Shown here: one piece after another, positions 20,896 to 31,215 of the stretch | Layout: the number at the start of each line of letters is the position of its first letter | How positions within the stretch are numbered: the stretch's first letter is position 1 | Assembly: GCA_031213475.1 (NCBI GenBank) | Contig: JARUPZ010000035.1 | Location: 1,997,699 to 2,061,698, forward strand | Source of the DNA: Nereocystis luetkeana | Lineage: Eukaryota > Sar > Phaeophyceae > Laminariales > Laminariaceae | Direction of reading: 5' to 3' | Length of the DNA stretch: 64,000 nucleotides | Notes under the pieces: generated by a model | The model's input: only the letters and a program-made list of their open reading frames with translations | The model's database searches: none | What the model was told of the DNA's origin: nothing | Program-made: the position numbers and the translations under genes

Positions 20896-23476
20896 GTGCC
20901 ATAAGGCATATATATATATATCTATCACCCGTGTCGTCAGGGTCCAAGTGGGGCTTGCATCGGACAACAGAGACGCGGCGGTGTGAGTCCTTTCCAGGCA
21001 TGTGCGTGGAGGAAAGCGGAAGAAGGGTTTATCGTGACGTAGGCGGTGGCCACTAGGGGTGTCGCAAGCCGGCGCGGGGCCCACCGTCGCGAGAGCCTTA
21101 AACGGGTCAACCTGGTTGAGGGAGAAGAGCTGTCTTCCTTGAGCACAGCTGTTGCGTGGGTGCCTTCCCTCTAGCGCCTTGACGACTTATATCAGCGGAT
21201 ATGTTGACCCGCGCCAAGTCAGCGTCAACGAAAGGTTGTGACTGGCACATGGCGCCCATGATAAATCAGTTGCGGCGCTGCGGCTGGGAAGCGATGACAG
21301 AATACTCGCAGCCAACCCGGTATGAGCACTGCTGACGTCCGATGGCGATCGGAGGTTTCAGTACGCCATTTTTCGATTTACACGGCCCACGCCGTGACGC
21401 TCTTGGGGTGGCCAAAGACCGTGGGGGGACACGCGGATTGCAGGCCATGTGTGATTCTGTGAGTGCGGGCACAGAAGTAACGGACAGATTTATTGTCGAC
21501 CACCTTGGTGTGGGGAAGTTTTTTACACGTCCCGGGCAACCATCGTTTTTTAGTGACGTGCTTGACGCCGCCGTTTGCGCTGGAGCGATACGATCTGACG
21601 GTGGCGTTGTTGATTCTGTGGCGCTCGCAGATCGCACGCGAGCCCTGGGGGAAGGAAAAAACAGCTTGTCATCGGAAATTGGCGTTACCGGGCAGCCCTT
21701 GAGAGGGGTGCGGTGGTCGACTCGGATGTTCGCGGCGTTAATGGCGATAGATTGAGGCGATAGATTGAGCTCTTGTTTGTATCGTGGTGTGTACATGTCG
21801 GCACGGCAAGTGAAACAGTCGGCCAGTGCGGAGGGACGGCGTACACCTATTACCGCACGGTGCAAATAGTAGAATTCAAAAGGTAAAAGGGCTGACGATG
21901 CTACCGGACCCGTTTGGTATCGGCATGGAGAGGGAAAACCGCGAGCAGGAAGAACTATATTTATCTCTGTAGGCCAACGAATCGTTTGGTCGGAAGTCTT
22001 CTTGGGCCCTCGGCACTGCAATCAGTGGTGGGGCGTGCCAACCCTGGAGAAGGGCAGTTACCGAGCAGGCCCAGAAAAGGATGTGCCGGTTGATGAGGAT
22101 GTCGTCGGCGACGACAGTGTCGATAAATAGAGCGTGTCATATCGCGGCGTACCTGTCAGCGCGGTGACTGAAACAATCCGTCGGTTCACAGGACGCCGTA
22201 CGCGTTACCGCTCGGAGGAAGCAGCAGAGGTCCACATTGTCGGGCGCTGACGACTGCCCCCGCGGCCGTCTGGTAATGAATGCAAGTCAAAATTCACCAG
22301 CGGTATGTTGCACCAGAAATAGGCCGACAAGACTGATGCTGTCATGGTCACGGATTTGAGACGAGGCATGAAAGGTGGGTGGGAATATTGTTCTGGTCCT
22401 TTGCGAAGTTGGTCGCAATAAGGCCGCGCTACGAACGGGCCGGGGAAAGCTTGGTGTTGAGCCCCTCCGCATCGGAGACGCGTACCGTTGTTTCCGGGCT
22501 GGGCGAGCATGGCACACATATAGGTTCTTGTTTCTGCGTGCGCTCATTCTGGCCAAAATTAGGTTGCGTGTATTGGAGGCAAGAATCCTTGGGTGATCAG
22601 GGAACGGTATCGGGCGGACGCAGAACAAAGGAGCTCGGCACGTTGCTCATGAGTCCAACCCGCACGTGTGTGTGAATCGCTCAACGGAGGGACCGAGTGG
22701 GTGGAACTCGCCATCGGGCTCGACGACAGGTCTTGTAAGGGGGAGTGGGAGTGGTGGAGCCTGTGCGTCGAGGCACTCAGACAGACTAATTGTGCAGGCT
22801 CGTGGAAACGGTTATATTCGCGCCGCCCGTAGGCATTAGTGGCCGGTGCCGGTCGTTTTGGAAGCCGCACACGGACGGACGCAGAACGCAGACCCCCCCC
22901 CCCCCCCCCTCTCCCTAGTCATGACGTTGAGAACCATACAAAAAGGACACGCTGCCTATAATAATAGCTGAAAACACGCATATCGTGTCCTCGCCGTAGG
23001 TCTGTAATTTTCAAGGTTGCGCTGACGTTGCAAGGGTTTTCAGCTCAAGAACGTGTGCTCAACGTGTGCTGTGATCCTCGACGTTGTGAACGGAAAGGGG
23101 GGGGGGGGTTCCACCCGTGAAGTGACTTGTTGTTGTGCAGGTTTTGGCGCTGGTAAAATTATCTCTGCGGCAGATAGGTGGCGGTGGGGAACGGCAACTA
23201 TTGGGGGTGCGGCCCAAGGCATTGGTCTATCAGCGCTGATGAGCAGGCTAGTAGGTTACACTGCCTAGCCGAAGTTATAACGTGCGCTTATTTGTCGGTG
23301 ATCCTTATTTTTCCAGGTGGGGAGTGGGGAAAGGTTAGATCCCTCTACGATTATTTCGCCCCGGGGACCAATGCCAAGATCGAGTCGAAATCACGAACAA
23401 TGTGTTGTTGATTAAGAATGGATAACGTACCAGCCTACTGAGTCAGTCAGCGGTAGACAGTTAACCCCTCTGGGAC

Positions 23477-23565
23477 CCCTAGATGGCAAGCAAAGCAGTG
23501 GTTGGTGACTCTGGTGTTATCAGCCGCCTACGGGCGGCGAGAGAGCGCCCAGCAATCAATGTGGG
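23477..23565 (+). repeat. Repeat family I, copy 2
   Basis: GGGACCCCTAGATGG, AGTGGTTGGTGACTCTGGTG and GAGAGAGCGCCCAGCA match 959-1047 in order and spacing, about 22 kb away. Confidence 0.55.
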
Positions 23566-24002
23566 TGCAGGTAGGATGGCGTTCCGTGCGACTGACTCTT
23601 TGTATTGCAACTCGGACACAATCAGGTTTTTATCATCCCCCTAATCGCCGATCGCGCAATGGACGTTGCTGTGTAATCGTCACTCGTTGTCGCCAATTTT
23701 TCCTTCAGAAGTCCCAAGAGGCAGGGTTAATAGTCAGTGGGATGTTCACTGTATGTAGTAGGTTAGACGCGTAATACGGCAGGAATAGCCCCTAAAAAAG
23801 TTGAGGTTCCTCACGTGGGGATCTCTATTTCCCCATCCAACAACCTCGACTTTCGAGAAATATTGTAAGCTACGACAGTTAGTAAACCCGACACACAGTC
23901 AAAGGGGGCTCGCAAATAGAAATGTGCAATACGCAATGGGTGCAGATATACATATATTTATATGGGTAGTTTGAGAGTTGAGGAAGGCCCCGTCAGTGGG
24001 AA

Positions 24003-24613
24003 ATGTTTGGGCTATACTATAATCAAGTAAATCCCCTACCATCGCACGGTTCGCTAACTCTTCTAGCCAATACAAGGGCCCCGGCGGCCGAAACCATACA
24101 GACGGCAGCGGTCCAGGGTGGTTCCAGCGGCGGCGAGCAGAGCGGCGGCGATCCCCGAGAAGAAATCAGCACCTACGAAGGCATGGTAGCGTCTTGATCC
24201 GAGGCGCCAGGGGTAGACGGCGGGGCGGAGATAGGCGGCACAAATTTCAGGCCAGGAGGAGGGAGCTCCACAGCGCCCACGGCGCCCTCACCGCAACCAG
24301 CTGGTGAATCGGCGGCAAAATTTGGAGCGATACAAGAAAAATTACGAGCGATGTTTTTTTTGCGACGAGCAGTTCGGAGGTGCAGGCTAAATGTGACGCT
24401 ATTCGTGCGCGGCCCGTGGCGATGAACACCACGGATGTCGCCGTTGGCGGCGAAGAGGAAAGGCGAAACAATGGTAGCCCTTGGTGTGTGGGGGGGGTGG
24501 GGGTGGAGTCGGGCCCACTCAGCACTCAGGCTGGTGCCCAGTGTGGAAGGAAAGCAGGAACTGATACCACAGGGTTGGACGAGATAGACGCCCACGGTAT
24601 CGAGGCTGGCTAG
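24003..24613 (+). pseudogene. Possible degraded coding segment, unknown
   Basis: A 64-codon frame (24003-24197, rich in Gly, Ser, Glu) is followed by a second open stretch that continues towards 24613 only if the reading frame is shifted at an eight-T run near 24353. The downstream part has charged, protein-like composition. No homology is recognised; it may be the remains of a gag-like protein or chance. Confidence 0.2.
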
Positions 24614-25436
24614 TTAAGCTGTTAGATCCTGGTCAGGCTGTCAGGCCCAGGGAGGCCGAGAAGGTCTGTTTGAGGCCGTGGAAGGTGGGAGAGGAATGGC
24701 AGCGCCTTTACGTTATTTCACGGTGCGTGTGAGTTGTTGCAGAGAGGAGTTCAGACCAGCGCCGAGCGTGGAACGTTGCCGTTGCCAACCAAATGGCGAG
24801 ATGTGCTCGAGGGCAATGTGACCGTTAGATATAGACACAGTAGGGAGACGAAAATAACGGTCCACAGACAGCAGCTAAGACGTGTAGTAACGTCCCAGAC
24901 GATACTACAAGCGTCGTATCGTCGGCCTCAAGCCCCAAAGGGGTCCAGGCGCGTTCGTAACCGAGGGTGCATATACTATAGATGGTGTGGCTCATGAAAG
25001 GAGTAGGGCGGATGGCGTCGTCCGTTTGCGGTGGTGCCGAACCCGTCACGACCGGGGGTCACAACCAAAGTATACCAGTGCGGCATGAGGTCGAAGTGTG
25101 CTTGCATGCGGGAGGGGCGGCGGCTGGGCCTGTCCTGGAAAAGCGAGGACGTACATGTTGGCTACCTTTCGCCGATAGATCGAGTGCCCAATGTTCCACC
25201 GTGCCCTGCGATGGCAGAGGCCCCTACGCCTCACTACGTGGCGCTAGTTCTGAGCTTTTCGAACTACTAACAGCACTGCAGTGCGATAGAGATTACTGTT
25301 GAAATGTGTTTATCTATGCAGTCTAGACGTACAGGTGTATCGGAGTCTAGACGTACAGGTATGTCGGGGTTTATATTTGCGGGGTGCTTACTGTACCTTG
25401 AAGTACAGCAAGGAACATAGAGAGGCTGTACATCTA

Positions 25437-25543
25437 TTACGGGGGGCCATAGTTAATGGGACCAAATATTGTTAGTAAAAATGGTTAAACATATAGGTTT
25501 TTACGTATACCATAGGTCCTGTTAACTATGGTTCCCCGTAATA
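25437..25543 (+). repeat. Family A MITE, TTAATAGG subtype
   Basis: Ends TTACGGGGGGCCATAGTTAA and TAACTATGGTTCCCCGTAAT. The interior reads ATACCATAGGTCC, an uninterrupted reference for the copy at 5013. Confidence 0.8.
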
Positions 25544-25704
25544 ATATCAGTACGAGTATGGGGTTGGTTGCTGTAGAGGTGGGTTGACCCGGGGTTCCAT
25601 GTGAGGTGAAATCCCATACCAGGTAGCAACGATTACGGCGAGATTTGTAAACATGACTACACGGAACATTTAGGAGCCATCCCCAGGCTCAGGCCTTGCC
25701 TTTT

Positions 25705-25728
25705 GGGTTAGGGTTAGGGTTAGGGTTA
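25705..25728 (+). repeat. Interstitial telomeric repeat, four GGGTTA units
   Basis: Four perfect GGGTTA units in a row. TTAGGG is the telomere repeat of many eukaryotes, including brown algae. Here it sits between MITEs and family F sequence, so it is internal and not a chromosome end within this window. Confidence 0.8.
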
Positions 25729-25949
25729 TGCGTTGGTCTTGAAGGCTGTTAGGACTGCAGCGACGGGATTTTGATGGCTATACGGCGTGATATATACGAC
25801 GAGAGATCCTGCCGCGGGGCTTCGCCGCCATCGCGCGTGGTGGTCTTTGCGAGCAGGCTGGTGTGTTGAAGAGGACGATGCGGCGGGAACATGCGAAATG
25901 CAAGGCCTGAAACCCGGGGATGGGTTATAAATGTCCCCGCTCTGTTGAT

Positions 25950-26056
25950 TTATATCTCGCATGGCCGTAAATATCGCCCTCTCCCCCCCAATGGTCATAC
26001 CGACTACGGCCGTGCATGATATCGAGTACACACACCCTCGTGGGGGGGGGGGGGCA
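25950..26056 (+). repeat. Family F repeat, diverged
   Basis: Contains ATGGTCATACCGACTACGGC and CGTGCATGATATCGAGTACA, then CACCCTCGT and a G-run of about 13. It lies 220 bases from the telomeric run. Confidence 0.55.
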
Positions 26057-27240
26057 TGGACTATACTACAGTCAGTGATAATATTAACAGTTAACACTGT
26101 AAAGAGCGTGCATTATTTAGATGGGGAGGAGGGGACGAAGACAAGGACGGCATGACACAGACAAGGACACGACAAGATGGAGAGACGTTTGTTATTTCAC
26201 CTCTTCGTGCAGAGAACCGGGAGGGAGAGAGACAGTTGTTGTGGCCGGTTTGTGGTGACTAACTGCTGTGGATGACGGAAACAACCGAATGAAACCGTTT
26301 GTTTAGTATTAAAAAAACACGCACCAACTGGTGGTGGAAATAGTGATGACAATATAGTTTGTAGTCTCCTTGTATTCTATAATATTATACTAATAAACAA
26401 CTTTTTTAGTTAACTACTACGCCGCAGATAGACTATTAAGAGAAGTACTTGGTGTGTGCGTAACTGCTCGTTGTGAAGACTGAGTGGCCAGTGAGAGGTA
26501 GACATTAATTAAAAGGATACATAACAGTTTACGTCTTTGCCACTGTCTGTTGCTTATTGCATCTCATCATCGTTTTGTCTTATCCTTGCCAAACACAGCG
26601 TAATTTTTTTTGCGAAAAATACATGAAAAAAAAAAAGAGCAAAATAAAAAGGGAGGTTCTCCGTTTAAATAGGTTTCGGCGTCAGGAAGAGCAGGAACGC
26701 GCGTGCGTGTTGCGCGCGACACGTACCGCAGGCGTGTTATAGCCCCCCGCAGGAAGGCCCGGGGGGGCAGCCAGAGGCCACACCACCCGCGTAGGGGCCG
26801 CCGGCGGCAAAAAAATGTGATATATATGCGTGTACATATATATATATATATTTGCATGCCCGAAAACACACATACTTATTCGGCGAAGTGCGCCTAAAGA
26901 CGTTTTTTTCGCTCATCATGGCGATCGAAAAAAAGTGGCTCATTTTTTTTGTTTCTCGGCTCCGGCCGCTCCGGCGAAATAGACCCGTGCATTTTTTTTT
27001 CTCGCCTGCGGCCGAAGCTTTGTGCTGCGCGCGCACCGAAACTTGCGTTGCGCTGCGCGCGACACACGTGCTGGCGCCTGTTGCGCAAAACCGCAATCAA
27101 TTATTTGTTCTGAATTCCGACCCAAATGTTGCGCCTAATTGTTGCGCCCCAACGCAGCACTGCAATCTATCTGCAATTTGGTGCAACAGCTATTATTATT
27201 ATTATTGATACTAATATTAATAATAATACTAATTGATGCC
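26057..27240. other. Gene-free stretch with ATT/AAT and dinucleotide tracts
   Basis: Contains a TATA dinucleotide run at about 26837-26850, a CG-alternating patch at about 26700-26720 and 27030-27060, and a short ATT run at about 27190. Open frames here mirror each other on both strands and carry no recognisable motif. Confidence 0.5.
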
Positions 27241-27243
27241 CGG

Positions 27244-27340
27244 TTAACCCTTTTAGGACCGCAGTCCCGTTTTGGGTACAAACTACTTGGAATTTGAGCG
27301 GTTTGCCCCCCACACGGGACTGCGGTTTTAAAAGGGTTAG
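27244..27340. repeat. Family B MITE
   Basis: TTAA (27244-27247), then CCCTTTTAGGACCGCAGTCC; the right arm GGGACTGCGGTTTTAAAAGGG is followed by TTAG. A separate eroded right half lies at about 27390-27438. Confidence 0.75.
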
Positions 27341-27483
27341 CCATTCTTGAACCGCACACTGCTGTGATTGTATACCTACGCTTTACTTAAATTCCAAGTG
27401 TTTTGTCCGCACAATGGGAGTACAGCCCTAGAGGGGTCAGGATACTACCTTTGAGTATACCAGGTACCTGGTATAATATCATA

Positions 27484-27579
27484 CCACTATGTCCCGTAAT
27501 ATAAGTAAAAAATATATTCAGTTTTAGTACACAAACGGTCCTTCCTTATAGTTTGGAACGTAATAATAATAGTAGTGGG
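27484..27579. repeat. Family D MITE, diverged
   Basis: Starts CCACTATGTCCCGTAATATA after TA and ends near GGAACG...AGTAGTGGGA. An AAT tract has expanded in the right arm. Confidence 0.55.
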
Positions 27580-27639
27580 ACTGTTTTTTTTCGTCTACGA
27601 TATTAATCGTTCATTTGTTTATTTTCATTACTTTTACTT

Positions 27640-27790
27640 TCCATCACGACGAGGAGAGTAGTAGTACAGGTCGATCTTCTGGACTACAGAAGAAGCCGTC
27701 CGCTTCTTCTCCCCTCCCGCACGTACGTGCCTTTCTTTGTGTTTATCGCGCACAGCGTTCATTCAGCATCATATAATATACTCCGGGTAT
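27640..27790 (-). repeat. SINE S1-like, strongly diverged
   Basis: CTTCTTCTCCCCTCCCGCAC, GTACGTGCCTTTCTTTG and TTTATCGCGCACAGCG follow the S1 order (cf. 16240-16290). A similar diverged copy in plus orientation lies at about 6391-6540 (AAAAAATGAAGGCACGTACC). Confidence 0.4.
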
Positions 27791-27984
27791 ATCCTTACTG
27801 CTGGTCGGTTTCCATCGAGTGAACGTTACTGCAGCAGCAGCAGTATTATTTGTGTATTAATGTATTATTAATAGTCTATTGTGTATTAATAATAATTAAT
27901 ACCTGGTACTAACTCGCCACGCGCTTTTCCGCCAATCAATCAATTTTTATGGAAGAAAAAGTCCCCACTAGTACGACGTACCAG

Positions 27985-28050
27985 GTACGTAGTAGGCGCT
28001 CGGTGAGACTCGAACCCACGCAATCTACCAAAAGACAACCGGACCGTATA
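27985..28050 (-). repeat. tRNA-derived fragment (B box)
   Basis: On the minus strand a tRNA-like 3' half is seen: GTGGGTTCGAGTCTCACCGA, with an arm that pairs (GTG(G)G...CTCAC) and a B-box match. No matching 5' half with an A box or acceptor pairing was found upstream, so this is a relic and not a tRNA gene. Confidence 0.4.
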
Positions 28051-28394
28051 TACTCGTCGTATGTATAACAGGTATATACCTGCTACCTGGTATATAATAA
28101 TAGTCCAAAAAGTATTGGTGTACTATTAATAGTGGTATATATCATGTAACAGGTAGGTACGTATATGCCGGTGTAAAAGTTCAAGTACTTGTACGTATAC
28201 CGGGTTACTATTAATAGTACGTTTTATTACCTATACCAGGTACATACGACTGTTTGTATATAAGATACATAACAGCATAATAATGTATGATACGCTTCCA
28301 GCGTTTTTTTTTTTCAACACGAGAGAGAAAAGGAAAGCCGATCAATGGGGAGCGGTGCAAACAAAAAACAAAAAAATCATCGTGCGAGTGTACG

Positions 28395-28482
<88 letters not shown>

Positions 28483-28531
28483 GTAATAATAATAATAATA
28501 ATAATAATGATAATAATAATAATAATAGTAA
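28395..28531 (+). repeat. AAT trinucleotide microsatellite
   Basis: About 45 units of AAT with a few substitutions (TGATAA, CTTGTAAT). Long poly-Asn, poly-Ile and poly-Tyr frames here are artefacts. Confidence 0.95.
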
Positions 28532-28850
28532 TAGAAAAAGCGCGCCGACACAAAGCACAATGTGACGCGGTGGCAGCGTGGCCGCTGTGTGTGTACGAGA
28601 CGAGTGTGTGTGTGGAATCTGTTCGTTGTTCGGTTGTTTCGTATATTTTGCAGACGGATTGAAAGATCGATTTTTTATTGTTCATCATGGGTGGCGGGTG
28701 TTTTCGTCCTTAAAATACCGTACTGATATGCGTAGAGTTCACGCGAGTTGAAAACAATCATGTCTGCTCTGTTTCACTTACTTATCGATAGCGATGCTCC
28801 TTGCCAGGCGCAGAAACCTTGGAATACATAGAATACCACCAGGTACTTCT

Positions 28851-29036
28851 TCTTTTTTTTCTCATCCCATTTATAATCTTCGCACATCTTCTTCTCTCTC
28901 TCCTTCCAACTCGTAACTCAGATCCGGGGTCACATAGCAGGCTCTTCTACCCCCTTCCCGCTACGGTACGTGCCTTCCTTTTTATCGCGAGAAGATTTCA
29001 GCCTTTTCTTCCCTCGTCGACTCGCATCGAATTGTA
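28851..29036 (-). repeat. SINE S1, body and tail only
   Basis: A T-run, then CATCTTCTTCTCTCTCTCC, GTAACTCAGATCCGGGGTCA, TTTTTATCGCGAGAAGATTT and ACTCGCATCGAATTGTA. It stops before the tRNA-like head. Confidence 0.75.
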
Positions 29037-29091
29037 CTGGTGTGTATGTATGTATGTTATACGAGACAAGAAGAAAGAGTAAAAACCGAAG

Positions 29092-29188
29092 TTAACCCCT
29101 TCAGGACCGCAGTCCCGTTTTGGGGGCAAACTACTTGAAGTTTGAGTGGTTTGTCCCGAAAACGAAACTGCGGTTCTAAAAGGGTTAA
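29092..29188. repeat. Family B MITE with intact TTAA flanks
   Basis: 89 bases, ends CCCCTTCAGGACCGCAGTCC and ACTGCGGTTCTAAAAGGG, with exact TTAA at 29092-29095 and 29185-29188. It is one of the two clearest cases of the target duplication. Confidence 0.85.
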
Positions 29189-29265
29189 TATCTGTGGGAT
29201 CGAAAAATTATACTCGAAACTCATATTTTGCAACCTTCGTGTGATACATAGTACCAGGTATACTT

Positions 29266-29382
29266 ATAAGGGGTACCATACATAGTAAATGGAACCAAAT
29301 ATTATTATTGTTGGCAAAAATAAGGTAACATATAGGTTTGTGTGTGCACCGTAGATCCTATTTGGTATGGTCCCCCGTAATA
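29266..29382 (+). repeat. Family A MITE, diverged
   Basis: Left end AAGGGGTACCATACATAGTA (extra CATA) and right end TGGTATGGTCCCCCGTAATA. An ATTATTATTG expansion is seen in the ATATTGTTG block. Confidence 0.7.
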
Positions 29383-29399
29383 ACTACCAGGTATTAATA

Positions 29400-30850
29400 A
29401 TAAATGTTCTATTTACTCGTATAAACAATAATAGTGATAATTCGATGGCGCGTTCCACGGGGTATAGATCTCGTATTTTAGCACTATTATTATATTAGAT
29501 ACTGACGATGAGAATGAAGAGTCTGCTTCTTCTTGGTTTGATGGTTGGGCTGATTGTGAGAGACGCGATTGGTGGTGGATCGTGGGCATTGTACTCGCCA
29601 GGGCAAAATAATACCTGGTGCTACAAATATTATAATTTTACCCATCAGCAAGCAGTGTATTTATCGTATATATATACGAAGTATATACTATTCATACCGC
29701 ACGCAGTACTTCACTTTAATTACATTATTTACACATTTTTTTTGCTATTACTAGCTCACCTACTTACCGCACGCGATCTCCTTCTCCTCGTGCTGGTTAC
29801 TTTACACACAATTGTTATTGAGTACCATGGTACTTGGTATGGATGAATGTGACCCTACACGTGGATCGTCATTTAAATATCCTTTTCATCACAATAGATA
29901 CTCTCCTTTTGGAGTCATACAGTATGTACCGTAGGTACTACTGGTAATATTCTTTATAAGAAGTACGCTCGTACCATGAATGTTGTTTTTTGTAATAAGA
30001 ACACCAACCATCAGCGACAAATACATATAATATATACCAGGTATATGAACCTACTACTACTGTATGATATATATAACCGAGAGAATTTCTTATGCCAAAA
30101 AGTTCACGATAATATCATTATAACAGCATTGTTTATTTCATGTTTTCACTTTTTTTGCTTCCCACTTTTTCTGCTCTCGAATAAACGAAAATAAATGTAT
30201 GTCGACCGGTAGCTGGTTCGGTAGGTAATTCTTGATATCGTAGGGTTTCAATATTTTGCTTCCACCCGTCCACGGCAGACAGAGTAAATAAGTTAGAAGG
30301 ACAAAAAAGGTCGCCGTGCTACCCTGGCATTATTTTTCTATTTTTGATGTCTCCGTCCTCGGCAGCGCCTCTGGGGAGTCATGTTTACTCCTATTCAATA
30401 TGAATAGTATTTACTTATAATAATAATACGTTTGGTACCAGGTAGGATTACAGCAGTATACGTATAATACGGTCTACAAGGTATCTCTTATCGTATTATA
30501 TACCTGTACGTATGATATATTTTCTCATTTTTTCACAACTGCTGTTTCATCTTTTTTCTTGTTCGTTAATCTTCCTTTGGATGGAGAAAATAGAGCCACA
30601 CAACAACAGAGAGTAGTAGACGTATATACAAGGTCGATAGGTGAGGTTCCTGTTCTCCGCTCATCCGCGGGGGTGATTCGGGTAAAGATATGGCCGCTCA
30701 TACTGGGGAACAGGGCTCTGTGTTTTCGTGTTGTTGTGTTTTTCCGTGTTCAGAAAAATAATGTTTTTCGCCCCTCCCGCCCCCTCCCCCCCCTGCCGTG
30801 GATATTTGGCGGTGGCGTGTATTCTTTCGTTTTCAGAATGCATTTTCGTC
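29400..30850. other. Gene-free AT-rich stretch
   Basis: AT-rich, with several TACCAGGTA palindromes (30034, 30434). A frame from 29508 would encode a short peptide with a hydrophobic, signal-like start (MRMKSLLLLGLMVGLIV), but it runs into AT-rich low-complexity sequence. I do not call it a gene. Confidence 0.45.
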
Positions 30851-30864
30851 CACCCCCCCCCCTC

Positions 30865-31215
30865 CCCCAGTCTATGGTCATGTATCCCTGGTGATATCCC
30901 TGGTATACGACTACGTCCATGAATGGCATGAGTACACCCCCCCCCCTCCTGCCTGATCGGTGAAAACCCGACGTGCTCCGTCCCGGCATTGTAGGGATGC
31001 GAGGGTCTATGGCCAAACGACTACGGCCATGCATGATAATGAGTACACCCCCCCCCCCCCCCTGGTGCAAGCAATGTCTGCCTGGTCGGTGAAAACCCGA
31101 CATGCTCCGTCCCGGCATTGCAGGGATGGCGAGGGTCTATGGTCATACGACTACGGCCATGCATAAGATCGAGTACATATCTCCTATCGAGTACACCCTC
31201 CCCCCCCCCTCCCCT
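30865..31215 (+). repeat. Family F repeat, tandem cluster of three
   Basis: Three successive units of about 110-130 bases, each with CGGTGAAAACCCGAC(G/A)TGCT, GTCTATGG.CA.ACGACTAC and CCATG(C/A)AT, ending GAGTACA before a C-run. Units two and three are very similar, so the duplication is recent relative to the rest. Confidence 0.75.

Larger units (their letters stand above)
20340..25400. other. Element-poor block of unknown origin
   Basis: Over about 5 kb I find no family A, B or D element, no S1 SINE and no exact TACCAGGTA, although all are frequent on both sides. GC content looks higher and frames are broken. Two weakly similar stretches face each other at about 21770-21870 and 22130-22220 (words like CGGCACGGCAAGTGAAACAG versus CAGCGCGGTGACTGAAACAA). 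It may be one large degraded insertion. I do not recognise any protein. Confidence 0.4.

Noticed and set aside
21266-22021. 251-codon minus-strand frame and a 137-codon plus frame over it
   Set aside because: Both are open in the same region, neither has a family motif, and the wider block shows broken frames. It might be a decayed gene, but I cannot support a strand or product.
28211-28688. Frames of poly-Leu, poly-Tyr, poly-Ile and poly-Asn
   Set aside because: All arise from the AAT microsatellite.
29508-29846. Short secreted-protein candidate (signal-like start MRMKSLLLLGLMVG)
   Set aside because: After the hydrophobic start it becomes AT-rich low-complexity sequence in a stretch with no other coding sign.
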